From: Candidatus Endonucleibacter sp. (ex Gigantidas childressi)
GTDB taxonomy: Bacteria; Pseudomonadota; Gammaproteobacteria; Pseudomonadales; Endozoicomonadaceae
Length of the DNA stretch: 64,000 nt
NCBI GenBank assembly: GCA_030674875.1
Contig: JASXSU010000001.1
Span: forward strand, 62,001-126,000
Direction of reading: 5' to 3'
In this document: in pieces, positions 17,417 through 27,233 of the stretch
How the letters are laid out: every line of letters begins with the position of its first letter
Position numbering within the stretch: position 1 is the first letter of the stretch
Translations under genes and position numbers: made by a program
Notes under the pieces: model-generated
What the model was told of the DNA's origin: nothing
The model's input: the letters and a program-made list of their open reading frames with translations, nothing else
Database searches by the model: none

Positions 17417-17692
17417 TTAATTTAGGTTATCCGTTGCCCTTGAGTCAGCTGCTTGTATTGCCTGGTTTGAGTACTCATTCTTGGCTTCCCTTTTTAGTGT
17501 GAGAGCTACAAATATACCGGCAGCTGGCCCACCTATAAAATTCCAGTCAATTGCACTTATTGTATTAATCCAGCCTAAGTTTATGCTAATAGCGAAAGCC
17601 AGTATCGATGACGATAAGCGCGATCTAGGATGGTTGACACCAACTACCCTAGATACTGGTGTGTCGGTCTCAACTTGTTTGAGGGTAGCCAT
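17417..17692 (-). CDS. Small hypothetical membrane protein
   Basis: A 91-residue frame not recognised as any family. Residues 28-65 are hydrophobic with glycines and could form one or two membrane segments (SSSILAFAISINLGWINTIS, then GGPAAGIFVALTL). The C-terminal 25 residues are polar. No strong Shine-Dalgarno sequence precedes ATG 17692. It sits alone between zapE and the secreted protein, all on the minus strand. It could be real but unassigned. Confidence 0.4.
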   Translation of the reverse strand: MATLKQVETDTPVSRVVGVNHPRSRLSSSILAFAISINLGWINTISAIDWNFIGGPAAGIFVALTLKREAKNEYSNQAIQAADSRATDNLN

Positions 17693-17797
17693 TATATATC
17701 TGGGAATGTCAACTTTTTCATGCAGAACTTCATCCGCGTAAGCTATGAAAAAACTCTACCTTTGACCTCAGTTATTTTCTGAGAGAGGAAGACCCCA

Positions 17798-18895
17798 TCA
17801 ACCATTAATATGTGATCTGGCAAGATAATCTTTCGATTGCATTTCCTGTAAACGGCTTACAGTGCGCTTAAATTCAAAAGCTAGATGATTACCACAATAT
17901 ATAGTGTTGATATCGGTTTCCGCTGAAATAATGAGAGCGACATTGCGGTCATAAAACTCATCAATTAGGCTGATAAATCTTCTAGCCTGATCCTCCCTAT
18001 TTGATGATAACTGCGGCAGACCCTCTACAATGACGGTATGAAATAGACAGGCTAAGTCAATATAGTCATTCTGGCTTCGTGGACCACAACAAAGTGCAGG
18101 AAAAGAAAACCAGCCAATACCGCCATTTTTGGTAACGCAATCAATTGTTCGACCTGCAATCATCAGAGGCGTATTACAAATGACAGGAGCGATATTGCTG
18201 GATAGGGCCGTGAAAGTCTGATGAAGTTGTTCATGGCTTTTACTGTTAAGAGGAAAATGATAAGTATTAGCATTTTCCAAAACTCTCAGCCGATAATCAG
18301 TATCACCATCAACATTGAAAACAGTAGTGTATTTATTGAGAAGAGCTATTGCTGATAAAAATCGGGCACGTTGGAGTCCGTTTTTATAAAGATCTTCAGG
18401 AATGACATTAGAAGTCGCCACTAGGGTAACGCCATTTCCAAATAAATACTTCAATAACCCTGAAATAATCATGGCATCAGTTATGTCGGTAATAAAAAAT
18501 TCATCAAAGCAAATGATCTTTGCTCGTTGCGCCATATTTCTAGCTACCTGCTCCAGCGGGTTTTTATGACCAGAAAGCAGGCGCAGCTCTTCGTGCACAT
18601 GCTTCATAAAGTGATGGAAGTGCATACGGAGCTTGTTATTAAAAGGTAGGCATTCGTAAAACGAGTCCATCAACCAGGTTTTCCCTCGACCAACACCTCC
18701 CCACAGATACAATCCTTTGACAGGTTCTGATTTTTTTGCCAGCCATGATAACAAGACTGAAGGTTTTCTTTTTGTGCTTGTTAACCGGTCAAATAGCGCT
18801 TGAAGATGTTTTGTTGCTTCCATCTGTGCCTGGTCATAGCTATATCCATATTTTGCTAAGTCCTGCAAGTAACGTATTTCTGGAGTCTCAGGCAT
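17798..18895 (-). CDS. zapE: Cell division ATPase ZapE (AFG1-like)
   Basis: ZapE is a cytoplasmic P-loop ATPase that associates with the Z-ring and affects FtsZ bundling. The protein is 365 residues, the usual length. Walker A is WGGVGRGKT (65-73) and Walker B is IICFDEF (127-133), followed by the ITDAMI sensor region. The FHHFMKHVHEEL segment is typical of AFG1/ZapE. The neighbour zapG (yhcB) is divergently oriented, reproducing the conserved zapE-zapG adjacency of gammaproteobacteria; the rplM-rpsI genes often found nearby are absent here. Confidence 0.93.
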   Translation of the reverse strand: MPETPEIRYLQDLAKYGYSYDQAQMEATKHLQALFDRLTSTKRKPSVLLSWLAKKSEPVKGLYLWGGVGRGKTWLMDSFYECLPFNNKLRMHFHHFMKHVHEELRLLSGHKNPLEQVARNMAQRAKIICFDEFFITDITDAMIISGLLKYLFGNGVTLVATSNVIPEDLYKNGLQRARFLSAIALLNKYTTVFNVDGDTDYRLRVLENANTYHFPLNSKSHEQLHQTFTALSSNIAPVICNTPLMIAGRTIDCVTKNGGIGWFSFPALCCGPRSQNDYIDLACLFHTVIVEGLPQLSSNREDQARRFISLIDEFYDRNVALIISAETDINTIYCGNHLAFEFKRTVSRLQEMQSKDYLARSHING

Positions 18896-19130
18896 ACCAT
18901 TCTCTGACGCAGGTATATTTATGAAACCAATGTGAAGATAATAGACCTATGGTATTATCTTTCGATAACTTAAAAATGTACACCAAAAATAATTATAGTG
19001 GTAGGCTTAGGCGGCAAAGAAGAGAGAAGAGTAAACATTCTTGCATCTTAAGACGTGATAGACATATTATGCCTTCTGATCTGACTCCGCTGAAAACTGG
19101 GAGCAATAATGATATAATTTATTGCGTGAT

Positions 19131-19254
19131 GCGTTTACCATTGAAGATGGGTAAGCGGCAGACGAGCTAAGCCCCCATGAGTCTACGAGTAGTACGTGGA
19201 TTGGGATTAGTGAGAGCCGTCAACAAGCCCATGCCTTCGATAGTAACTGGTATA
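19131..19254. repeat. Class A palindromic repeat between zapE and zapG
   Basis: The left end is reduced to GTTTACCATTGAAG. The core has GACGAGCTAAGCCCCCATGA, GTCTACGAGTAGTACG and GATTGGGATTAGTGAGAGCC. The right end is CCTTCGATAGTAACTGGTAT. It lies in the divergent promoter region about 80 bp before zapG. Confidence 0.8.
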
Positions 19255-19333
19255 AAGCTATTTAGCTTTGTAATGGCAATCCCCCGAACAATTTAGACAT
19301 AGCTGGGGGAAGAGATTTAAGCGAGGTAATGTT

Positions 19334-19816
19334 GTGGAAAATATAAATATGATCTGGCTTATTGGTTGTTTGGCGTTTTTTACGGGAGGAGCATGCGGCC
19401 TACTTATATATCATGTTTTTTCTGGAGGCAATGCCCTTAACAGCAAACTGGCCGATCAGTTAGATGGGGTTCGGCGTGATTATACTGAATACCAGGATAA
19501 AGTAAATGATCACTTTACGACCACTGCCCACCTAATAAACAAAATGACAGATACATATAAAAATATTCATGAGCATATGGCTGAGGGTGCTGAGTCTTTA
19601 TGTCATAACGAACAGGTAGAAGCTTGCCTGACTGACGCTCTGCTTAGCAGTAATACATTACTATCCGAACAGGATAGACCTATTAAACGTCGTAACTCCA
19701 CAGATAGCCCTCTAGAACAACCTAAAGACTATGCACTAAAAACAAAGCCTAAGGAAACGGGAATGTTATCAGAAGAATTTGGTCTAAAGAAGGATCTAGA
19801 GAATAACGAATCATAA
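19334..19816 (+). CDS. zapG: ZapG/YhcB, DUF1043 membrane-anchored coiled-coil protein
   Basis: This inner-membrane protein of the YhcB family contributes to division and envelope growth in related bacteria. It has 160 residues from a GTG start at 19334, with AGGT upstream. Residues 6-28 form a single membrane helix (IWLIGCLAFFTGGACGLLIY). The next 60 residues are the family's heptad-rich segment (LADQLDGVRRDYTEYQDKVN), containing HFTTTAHLINKMT. The last 55 residues are polar and low-complexity, likely disordered. Its position next to zapE supports the assignment. Confidence 0.88.
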   Translation: MENINMIWLIGCLAFFTGGACGLLIYHVFSGGNALNSKLADQLDGVRRDYTEYQDKVNDHFTTTAHLINKMTDTYKNIHEHMAEGAESLCHNEQVEACLTDALLSSNTLLSEQDRPIKRRNSTDSPLEQPKDYALKTKPKETGMLSEEFGLKKDLENNES

Positions 19817-19828
19817 CTCTCTACTTGA

Positions 19829-19942
19829 TATACCAGTTACCATTGAAGACAAACGAGCAAATCCCCAGAGCCTACAAGTAGTAGGTGATTGGGTTGAGTA
19901 AGAGCCCTTAACATCTCACTCCTTCAAGGAGAATGGGTGTAT
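19829..19942. repeat. Class A palindromic repeat after zapG
   Basis: The left end is TATACCAGTTACCATTGAAG; the right end is CTCCTTCAAGGAGAATGGGT. The core keeps CAGAGCCTACAAGTAGTAGG and TGATTGGGTTGAGTAAGAGC. It starts 13 bp past the zapG stop codon. Confidence 0.85.
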
Positions 19943-20018
19943 CGCAAGACGCTATTCTAGCTGTTTATGGATGGTGCTAATCTGAGCAAAAAAAGTCTCT
20001 CGCAAGATTTTTTATTAG

Positions 20019-20080
20019 GCGGATTCAAATTCCAAGTGCATCACAGCTTAAGCTCTGATGCACTTGGAATTTGAATCCGC
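20019..20080. repeat. Perfect 25-bp inverted repeat made of two IS30-type right ends
   Basis: The arms 20019-20043 and 20056-20080 are exact reverse complements (GCGGATTCAAATTCCAAGTG with CATCA) around a 12-bp loop. Each arm equals the right end of the element at 25192-25659. It lies between the converging zapG and trxB genes, 10 bp beyond the trxB stop, where it could also act as a hairpin terminator. Confidence 0.85.
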
Positions 20081-20090
20081 GTTATTTCTA

Positions 20091-21608
<1,518 letters not shown>

Positions 21609-22025
21609 ATGGAATATATTTTTGAGTTTATTGTAAACCACCCATTGCTAGTAGGAGGCCTGGCTTCCCTTGTTTGTGTATTGATCTATTCTGAAATGCG
21701 CAAAGGAGGACTATCTGTTACCTCCCAGCAGCTAACCCAGTTAGTGAACCAAAGCAATGCCATTATTATTGATGTTCGGGAAAAAAGTGAGTTCCAGACA
21801 GGACATATTGTCGACTCCTTAAATATACCATTTAGCATGCTCAAAGATCGTACTTCAGAATTAGGAAAGTACAAAGAAAGACCTGTTATTATCGTTGATG
21901 CCATTGGCCAGCATGGAGGAATGGCTGGGAAAATATTAAAAGAAACAGGCTTAACTCAAGTTATGAAGCTGAAGGGAGGAATCGGCTCTTGGAGAGCAGA
22001 TACACTTCCTTTAGTTAAAACATAG
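21609..22025 (+). CDS. Membrane-anchored rhodanese-like protein (YibN type)
   Basis: This has 138 residues from ATG 21609, with GAGAGAAG just upstream; the frame continues 7 codons further back. Residues 7-25 form a membrane anchor (FIVNHPLLVGGLASLVCVLI). The rhodanese fold follows, with IIIDVREKSEFQTGHI and the end motif LKGGIGSWR. The usual active-site cysteine loop reads IIVDAIGQHGG and has no cysteine, so sulphur transfer by the classical mechanism is unlikely. It is followed after 18 bp by grxC, then secB, the normal gammaproteobacterial order. Its exact role is unknown. Confidence 0.85.
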   Translation: MEYIFEFIVNHPLLVGGLASLVCVLIYSEMRKGGLSVTSQQLTQLVNQSNAIIIDVREKSEFQTGHIVDSLNIPFSMLKDRTSELGKYKERPVIIVDAIGQHGGMAGKILKETGLTQVMKLKGGIGSWRADTLPLVKT

Positions 22026-22043
22026 ATATGGGGTTGTTAGCTA

Positions 22044-22298
22044 ATGAAAAAAGTGCTTCTCTATACTTCGGCTTGGTGTCCTTTTTGTATCAGAGCGTTG
22101 CAGTTATTGGACAATAAAGATGTTATTTATCAGAATATTTCCGTTGATGGGTATCCAGAAATACGGCAGACAATGACGGAGAAAGCTGGCCGGCATACAG
22201 TGCCTCAAATTTGGGTTGGAGATGTTCATGTGGGGGGCTGCGATGACCTTTTTGCTCTGGAAAATGAAGGTAAGCTGGAGGCTTTGTTAGCGTCCTAA
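22044..22298 (+). CDS. grxC: Glutaredoxin 3
   Basis: This is a small glutathione-dependent thiol-disulphide oxidoreductase, 84 residues, the family length. The dithiol site is CPFC (residues 12-15), with Phe replacing the common Tyr. The TVPQIW cis-proline region and GGCDDLFAL glutathione-binding turn are present. It lies 18 bp after the rhodanese gene and is probably cotranscribed with it. A palindromic repeat starts 2 bp after the stop. Confidence 0.93.
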   Translation: MKKVLLYTSAWCPFCIRALQLLDNKDVIYQNISVDGYPEIRQTMTEKAGRHTVPQIWVGDVHVGGCDDLFALENEGKLEALLAS

Positions 22299-22300
22299 CA

Positions 22301-22432
22301 TATACCAGTCACCATTTAAGGTGTGATGTTGCTGACCGTTCTTACTCACCACATCAACTTTCTACTCGTAGGTTTATGCGGTTAGCTATGTTCTCTTGCC
22401 TCCTAGTCACACTTTCAATAGAAACTAGTATA
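22301..22432. repeat. Class A palindromic repeat between grxC and secB
   Basis: The left end is TATACCAGTCACCATTTAAG and the right end CTTTCAATAGAAACTAGTAT. The core retains TTGCTGACCGTTCTTACTCA and CTACTCGTAGG. It interrupts the otherwise compact rhodanese-grxC-secB group. Confidence 0.8.
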
Positions 22433-22558
22433 TATCCAGAGCGCTTAATCACGTAGCACGCAAAGCTTTACGTAACCAAAGCTGCAACCAGTATTTCTGC
22501 CGCTAAAATACGGCGCGTATTATCAAACAGTAAGTTAAACAATAGAAGGAAATTACAC

Positions 22559-23029
22559 ATGGCGGAGAATGAAAATAAGCAAGAGCAGGCTCAGTTTGCT
22601 TTACAACGCATTTATGTGAAGGACCTGTCCTTTGAGTCTCCTAAAGCGCCCGAAATATTCCAGAAAGAGTGGCAACCAGAGGTCAGCCTAGATTTAAATA
22701 CCAGCAACCAGCCCTTAAAACAAGATATGTTCGAAGTAGTGCTGTCTTTAATGATTAAAGTTGCGAATGGTTCGGCAAAAAATGCTGAAACTGCTTTTGT
22801 GGTTGAAGTACAGCAGGCAGGTGTATTTATGGCAAAAGGACTGAATAAAGAAGATCTGCACCGTACTTTGGGTGCTTTCTGTCCAAATATCTTATTCCCT
22901 TATGCCCGTGAAACCGTTGACAGTCTTGTTACACGTGGTAGCTTCCCTCCTATAATGCTTGCTCCTGTAAATTTTGATGCCTTATATTTGAAAAGTAACG
23001 AGAATAAAGAAGGAAAATCTCCGTCGTAG
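22559..23029 (+). CDS. secB: Protein-export chaperone SecB
   Basis: This homotetrameric cytosolic chaperone holds precursors unfolded and delivers them to SecA. It has 156 residues, starting at ATG 22559 with AGAAGGA upstream. Typical blocks are [20 protein letters not shown] (13-32), LNTSNQPL, the [19 protein letters not shown] segment and the [15 protein letters not shown] end. The C-terminus is short and polar. gpsA usually follows secB; here it is replaced by unrelated sequence and the converging trmL. Confidence 0.95.
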   Translation: MAENENKQEQAQFALQRIYVKDLSFESPKAPEIFQKEWQPEVSLDLNTSNQPLKQDMFEVVLSLMIKVANGSAKNAETAFVVEVQQAGVFMAKGLNKEDLHRTLGAFCPNILFPYARETVDSLVTRGSFPPIMLAPVNFDALYLKSNENKEGKSPS

Positions 23030-23254
23030 GGTACTGGTAACAGCTGTTAGATATTTACTTTCGTGCATGGGTAGTAGAGGGTATTTATCACACTATTTCT
23101 GAAAAACATCAGGGGGGCAGGTTTGATCAAATAATGTTGGAACTATTCCGACTATGCCCGCACCATTAACAGTGCAAATAGACGACAAACGATCGTAGCA
23201 TCATCAGTATGCGTGAGCTTGTCGTCCACTCCCATATTTTATAGGAATATAGCA

Positions 23255-23728
23255 TTAGTCGATACCACCAGCTCCTTTAAAGCTCATCTGCCGCCAAGAC
23301 TCATAGATCATAATAGCCACAGCATTAGAAAGATTAAGGCTTCTGCTATTGGCCAACATGGGCATTTTCAATATCTGAGAGTCTGGAATACTGCTTCGGA
23401 TAGAATCAGGTAGACCACGCGTTTCAGGGCCAAATACAAATGCATCACCTTGCCTAAATTTTGCTTTTGAATAACACTGCTTACCTTTCGTACTTAAGGC
23501 AAAGACTCTCAGGGGTGATATTGAGGTTAGATAGTTATCGTAACTGTTATGAACCTGAATGTTAGCATATTCATGGTAATCCAGACCTGCCCGCCTCAAA
23601 CGCTGGTCATCCAATTCAAATCCCATGGGCTTAATAAGATGGAGTGTAAAGCCACTGTTTGCACACAGGCGGATTATATTGCCGGTATTTGGTGGAATCT
23701 CTGGCTGGAAAAGAACTATATCAAGCAT
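23255..23728 (-). CDS. trmL: tRNA (cytidine(34)/uridine(34)-2'-O)-methyltransferase TrmL
   Basis: This SPOUT-class enzyme methylates the ribose of the wobble base in leucine tRNAs. The start is set at ATG 23728 ([20 protein letters not shown]), giving 157 residues as in E. coli; the frame extends 29 codons upstream without homology. Knot motifs are [11 protein letters not shown] and the [16 protein letters not shown] end, forming the S-adenosylmethionine site. It is convergent with secB. Confidence 0.93.
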   Translation of the reverse strand: MLDIVLFQPEIPPNTGNIIRLCANSGFTLHLIKPMGFELDDQRLRRAGLDYHEYANIQVHNSYDNYLTSISPLRVFALSTKGKQCYSKAKFRQGDAFVFGPETRGLPDSIRSSIPDSQILKMPMLANSRSLNLSNAVAIMIYESWRQMSFKGAGGID

Positions 23729-23826
23729 TGAGCTGACTATCTGAAATGAAAAGTGAATACACAGTAGTATATACTCAAATAGCTTAGACGTTAAACTAAA
23801 CAAAAAGAACCACAATCATATGCTCG

Positions 23827-23949
23827 GCGGATTCAAATCTGAAGCGCATCGCTTGACTAGGTAGAAGAAAGGGCCAGCTGAATGTAAGCTACTACCCTTT
23901 TCTCCGGCAAGAGATGAAGTGATGACGACAACTTACCAACAACTGGAAA
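23827..23949 (+). mobile_element. Left end of an IS30-type element (solitary)
   Basis: It starts GCGGATTCAAATCTGAAGCG, includes the CTTGACTAGGTAGAAGAAAG block and CCTTTTCTCCGGCAAGAGAT, and reaches the first codons of the transposase (MTTTYQQLE, then a stop). It parallels 25192-25313 closely, then switches to IS4-like sequence, so a second element interrupted or replaced it. Confidence 0.8.
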
Positions 23950-24640
23950 CATAGCTCTAAAAACGTCAATTATCTGGTAGCATCAATCACTTGGCAAAGG
24001 GCCTCCATTTCCATTGTTTGGGAGTATCTTGACAAAAAAGAAGAAAACACCAATATCGATGAATGCATAGCGGTGTTTGGCGTGGGCATTAAATTTTATT
24101 CCTATAAAGCGAATTGAATAACCTTCTGGCAGATTCTGAGTTTATAGGCCACCAATGGTTTGACTGGCTACGTTAAAACAAACTGTCATGAAGGCAAAAA
24201 TATTGCCTTTGGCCAGATATCCAGAGACTCTAGCGTCAATCAGACAGTAACCTATCATACAAAAAAGTATCTGTAGTACCACTCTATATTGCTGCCAGCA
24301 GAACTCTAAAGTGATTTTTGATCGTTGTAGCCACTAAAAAACAAGACATCGTGATAGATGACTATGGTAAGCGCTGAAGTATTGAAACCATCCTCGGCAA
24401 CCTGAAAAGTCGCGGCTTAGATTTGGAGTCTACACATATGGAGAATCTTGACCATGTTGGATAAACTGATGGAGCTACTGACGATTGCTGTTGTATAGCG
24501 ATTTTTTGTATGGCACTGGCATTATGGTGATGCAAATCAATTACCACTGAACAAGCATTACCACCCAGTAAAGAGTCTGCTTCTATTAGAATTGGATAGG
24601 CTTAGACTGTTATTCAAAAACAACTGCGCAAAAAATGATC
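23950..24640 (+). pseudogene. IS4-family transposase remnant
   Basis: Fragments of a DDE transposase appear in several plus-strand frames. Recognisable pieces are SITWQRASISIVWEYLDKKE near 23980, DSEFIGHQWFDWL near 24130, and IETILGNLKSRGLDLESTHM near 24378, which corresponds to the conserved C-terminal Y-(2)-R-(3)-E-(6)-K region of IS4 transposases. Many stops and frame changes make it non-functional. The ends of the element are not clear. Confidence 0.65.
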
Positions 24641-25191
24641 AAAATACTTTTTTAGATCGACTAAATGTTTTGCCCAGCATATAACCCTCTACAACGGAAA
24701 ATGCGAACAGACTACAAATGAACGAAGCCCAACTATCTCACGAGCACTAGCCGATTTTAGCGAGCTATGCAGTACAACTACAGCTGCAAAAGAGAATAAT
24801 AGGTATATCTAAACCAAGGCAAGACCAACAATGAGCACCAAAACAAAAAATAAGGCTACAAAGCTGTAACTACTACTGGAATGGGATCGGGAAGATACAT
24901 GAAGTTCTGTATGATGTGGGTACTTAGGTGATATGTCCATTAAATAAAATCCTAAAGTATTTTTTCATTTGGTTAATTTCTTATCGTACATTTTAATCTT
25001 AGACTAAAATACTTTCATTATGTGAAATATCGTATGAAAAAATAGGATATTTTGATATGAATAATATATACACGCCTAGTGTCGTGTACCATCACTTAGC
25101 CGCACTATTACCTGACGCACTTTCCTTGAAGGCGAAAACAGCCCACAGTAGCCTATAAATATAATTGGGTCATTGTCTACTTATAACACTG
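24641..25191. other. 550-bp stretch without a recognisable gene
   Basis: I see no open frame or repeat-family member. The segment lies between two IS remnants and is probably decayed mobile or coding DNA. A purine-rich patch at 24830-24860 and an A+T-rich patch at 24950-25070 are the only notable compositional features. Confidence 0.4.
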
Positions 25192-25659
25192 CCGGATTCA
25201 AATCTGAAGTGCATCACTTGACTAGGTAGAAGAAAGGGCCAGCTAAAAGTAAGCACCTACCCTTTTCTCCGGCAAGAGATGAAGTGATGACGATAACTTA
25301 CCAACAACTGGCTTACGAACAACGATGCCAGATTTCCGCACTAAAGAAAAGCGGTTGCAGCCAAAGGGAGATAGCGGAGATCATTGGCACCAGCCAGTCC
25401 ACGGTGAGCCGTGAGTTGGCAAGGAATACTGGCGAACGTGGATATAGGCATAGGCAAGCACAAGGCCTAACAGATAGGCTGCGTACAGAGTCGGCTCGGG
25501 CGAGTAGAATACAGACTTCAAGAAGGTCGGTCATATAGAGGTGAAGCGAGCATTGATGCGGCTTAATTCTCGGCCAAAAAAAGATTTGAATTTCAAAACA
25601 CCCACTCTGATAATGGGTGAACACAGGGCTGCTATGATGCACTTGGAATTTGAATCCGC
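25192..25659 (+). mobile_element. Internally deleted IS30-type element
   Basis: The left end at 25192 (CCGGATTCAAATCTGAAGTG) and right end at 25659 (GATGCACTTGGAATTTGAAT, then CCGCG) form imperfect terminal inverted repeats. The element is about 470 bp instead of the usual 1.0-1.1 kb. Only the N-terminal part of the transposase remains, so it could be moved only by an enzyme supplied from elsewhere. Confidence 0.75.
25284..25538 (+). pseudogene. IS30-family transposase, N-terminal fragment
   Basis: These 84 codons begin at the element's start ATG. Residues 5-50 hold the IS30 helix-turn-helix (YQQLAYEQRCQISALKKSGC, then SQREIAEIIGTSQSTVSREL). After about residue 55 the frame drifts and the catalytic DDE domain is missing. 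The HTH could in principle still bind the terminal repeats, but expression is unsupported. Confidence 0.75.
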
Positions 25660-25806
25660 GACTTTATAAACCTTAAAAAATAGGCATTACAAATGAGTAC
25701 GTAGAAAATTAAAACCACACTTAATCTGAGCAAAGACACTATACCAGTTACGACTAAAGGTGCTAGCTACGAAATAGCATAGACCTAAGGCCGGAAACTT
25801 ACCGAG

Positions 25807-26568
25807 GTGAATGACGAGCAAACGCGGCAATTGATCGAGCACATCTCTGATCATATCTATGCTCATATCCACCAGATTCTCGCTTACCTCTCTGAGGGAT
25901 GGGACGTAAAATATACTGTATCCGGCCCAAACAAATGGCTTCACCAACAAGACTTCACCTACAAAAAACCTAAAGACACACCCCACAAGTTCGGTTCTGA
26001 AAAACAGGATGAGTTTGTGGAACACTAAGAAGCCTTGAAGACCTCACTGCCAAAGAACGAGGTGTTGTTTTTCATGGATGCTGCTTATCCAACGCAGGCG
26101 ACAAAAATCACCTCAGAGTGGATTCGAAAAGGGACTAATAAAGTCATCAATGCAACTGGCAGCTGCACTTGGATGAATATCCTAGCTGTAATTAAGCTGG
26201 GCAATTTGGCAGCAGCTATTTTTGATCAATTCAAGACCGTTAACGGTGTGGCTGTTATCGATTTTTTTCACAAAGTACTGAGAACTTATACATCAATGGA
26301 TGTTATTCATATTGTTCTTGATGATACTGATTAGCATTGATCAAAGGAGTTGGTTTAGGCAGCCGATAAATTGAAAATAAAGCCACACTACCTTCCGTCT
26401 TACAGCCCAAATTTCAACCATATTGAGCGATTATGAAAAGTCATGGATAAACATGCCCGAAATAATGAATACTTCGTAACTACTAAAGAGTTTCGACAAA
26501 AAATAAATCATTTCCTCTATGAAACTATACCCAAAGTGAATGCTTCATTGATCAGTAGGGTCAATTAA
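25807..26568 (+). pseudogene. IS630-family transposase with multiple nonsense codons
   Basis: A single frame of 254 codons runs from 25807 to 26568 but is broken by stops at 26026, 26332, 26338, 26356 and 26434. The first part resembles the winged-helix linker region of IS630 transposases. Then follow EVLFFMDAAYPTQATKI, where the first DDE Asp is expected, VIDFFHKVL, and HYLPSYSPNFNHIERL, the conserved third catalytic segment. Two of the stops are TGA where Trp would be expected (before SKELV and after NHIERL), consistent with G-to-A decay. The right end is near 26611. Confidence 0.85.
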
Positions 26569-26606
26569 AGTTTTGCACTGATGCAACCTGCATCTTGAAC
26601 TCTCTT

Positions 26607-26677
26607 GGGTATATAGCCATTCCTATTGACTGTTCGTGGGTTGCCGCCTGATTTCACCTTCAATGGTAACCGGTATA
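26607..26677. repeat. Class A repeat abutting the IS630 end
   Basis: It is a short 71-bp form. The left side GGGTATATAGCCATTCC merges with the IS630 right end; the right end CACCTTCAATGGTAACCGGT, then ATA, is near-canonical. It lies upstream of rpsT. Confidence 0.7.
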
Positions 26678-26788
26678 TATTTTCAAAGATATGGTATTAC
26701 TCTCTCCCTATTGACAAACTTTCTTTGAATAGGCATAGTGTCGGTCTAAATGTGATTAAAATGAACCCTAGTTTTAAGGAGTACCACG

Positions 26789-27058
26789 GTGGCAAATTTA
26801 CCCTCCGCCAGAAAGCGTGCCCGTCAGGCTGAAAGTCGTCGACAGCACAATACAGGCATGAGATCTATGGTTCGAACATCAGTTAAAAAGGTAATTCGTG
26901 CTGTTGAATCTAATGATATCGAGATAGCCAAAGCCGCCTTCAAGGCTGCCGTTCCTATCATCGACCGCATGGCCGACAAAGGTATTATTCACAAGAATAA
27001 AGCATCTCGTCACAAGAGCCGTCTTAATGCGAAAGTTAAGGCAATGATATCCGCATAA
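26789..27058 (+). CDS. rpsT: 30S ribosomal protein S20
   Basis: This primary 16S rRNA-binding protein of the small subunit has 89 residues, starting at GTG 26789 with AAGGAG 8 nt upstream. The N-terminus MANLPSARKRARQAESRRQH and the end RHKSRLNAKVKAM are typical. It is a single gene, convergent with proB. A GTG or TTG start in rpsT is known to limit its translation in E. coli, where the protein autoregulates. Confidence 0.97.
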   Translation: MANLPSARKRARQAESRRQHNTGMRSMVRTSVKKVIRAVESNDIEIAKAAFKAAVPIIDRMADKGIIHKNKASRHKSRLNAKVKAMISA

Positions 27059-27233
27059 TACTTAAAAATTCTGCCAATGACTGTCACCTTTTGCCAAATA
27101 CAACTGATGGTGAATGGTGAAGAGCTTGAGTTTTGTCTGTTTTTTTGCTCGCTGACAGCTTTTTCTTTCCAAAAAAGAGTTAACAGAAAGCCTTTGGGCA
27201 TAGATACTTGACATGTTGTTGGTTCAAATTAAC

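Noticed and set aside
17690-17720. TTGACA...TATAAT promoter on the minus strand before the small membrane protein
   Set aside because: The two boxes are only about 8 bp apart, far short of the 16-18 bp needed.
25687-26025. Minus-strand 112-codon frame
   Set aside because: It is antisense to the IS630 transposase pseudogene and has no recognisable features.
26332-26436. Reassignment of TGA to tryptophan
   Set aside because: TGA replaces expected Trp codons twice in the IS630 remnant and once in the IS3 remnant, but TAA and TAG stops occur in the same IS630 remnant, and intact genes use TGG for Trp. Ordinary G-to-A decay explains it.
26860-26880. T-loop-like GGTTCGAAC suggesting a tRNA
   Set aside because: It is inside the rpsT coding sequence and has no flanking acceptor stem or anticodon arm. 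No tRNA was found in the window.
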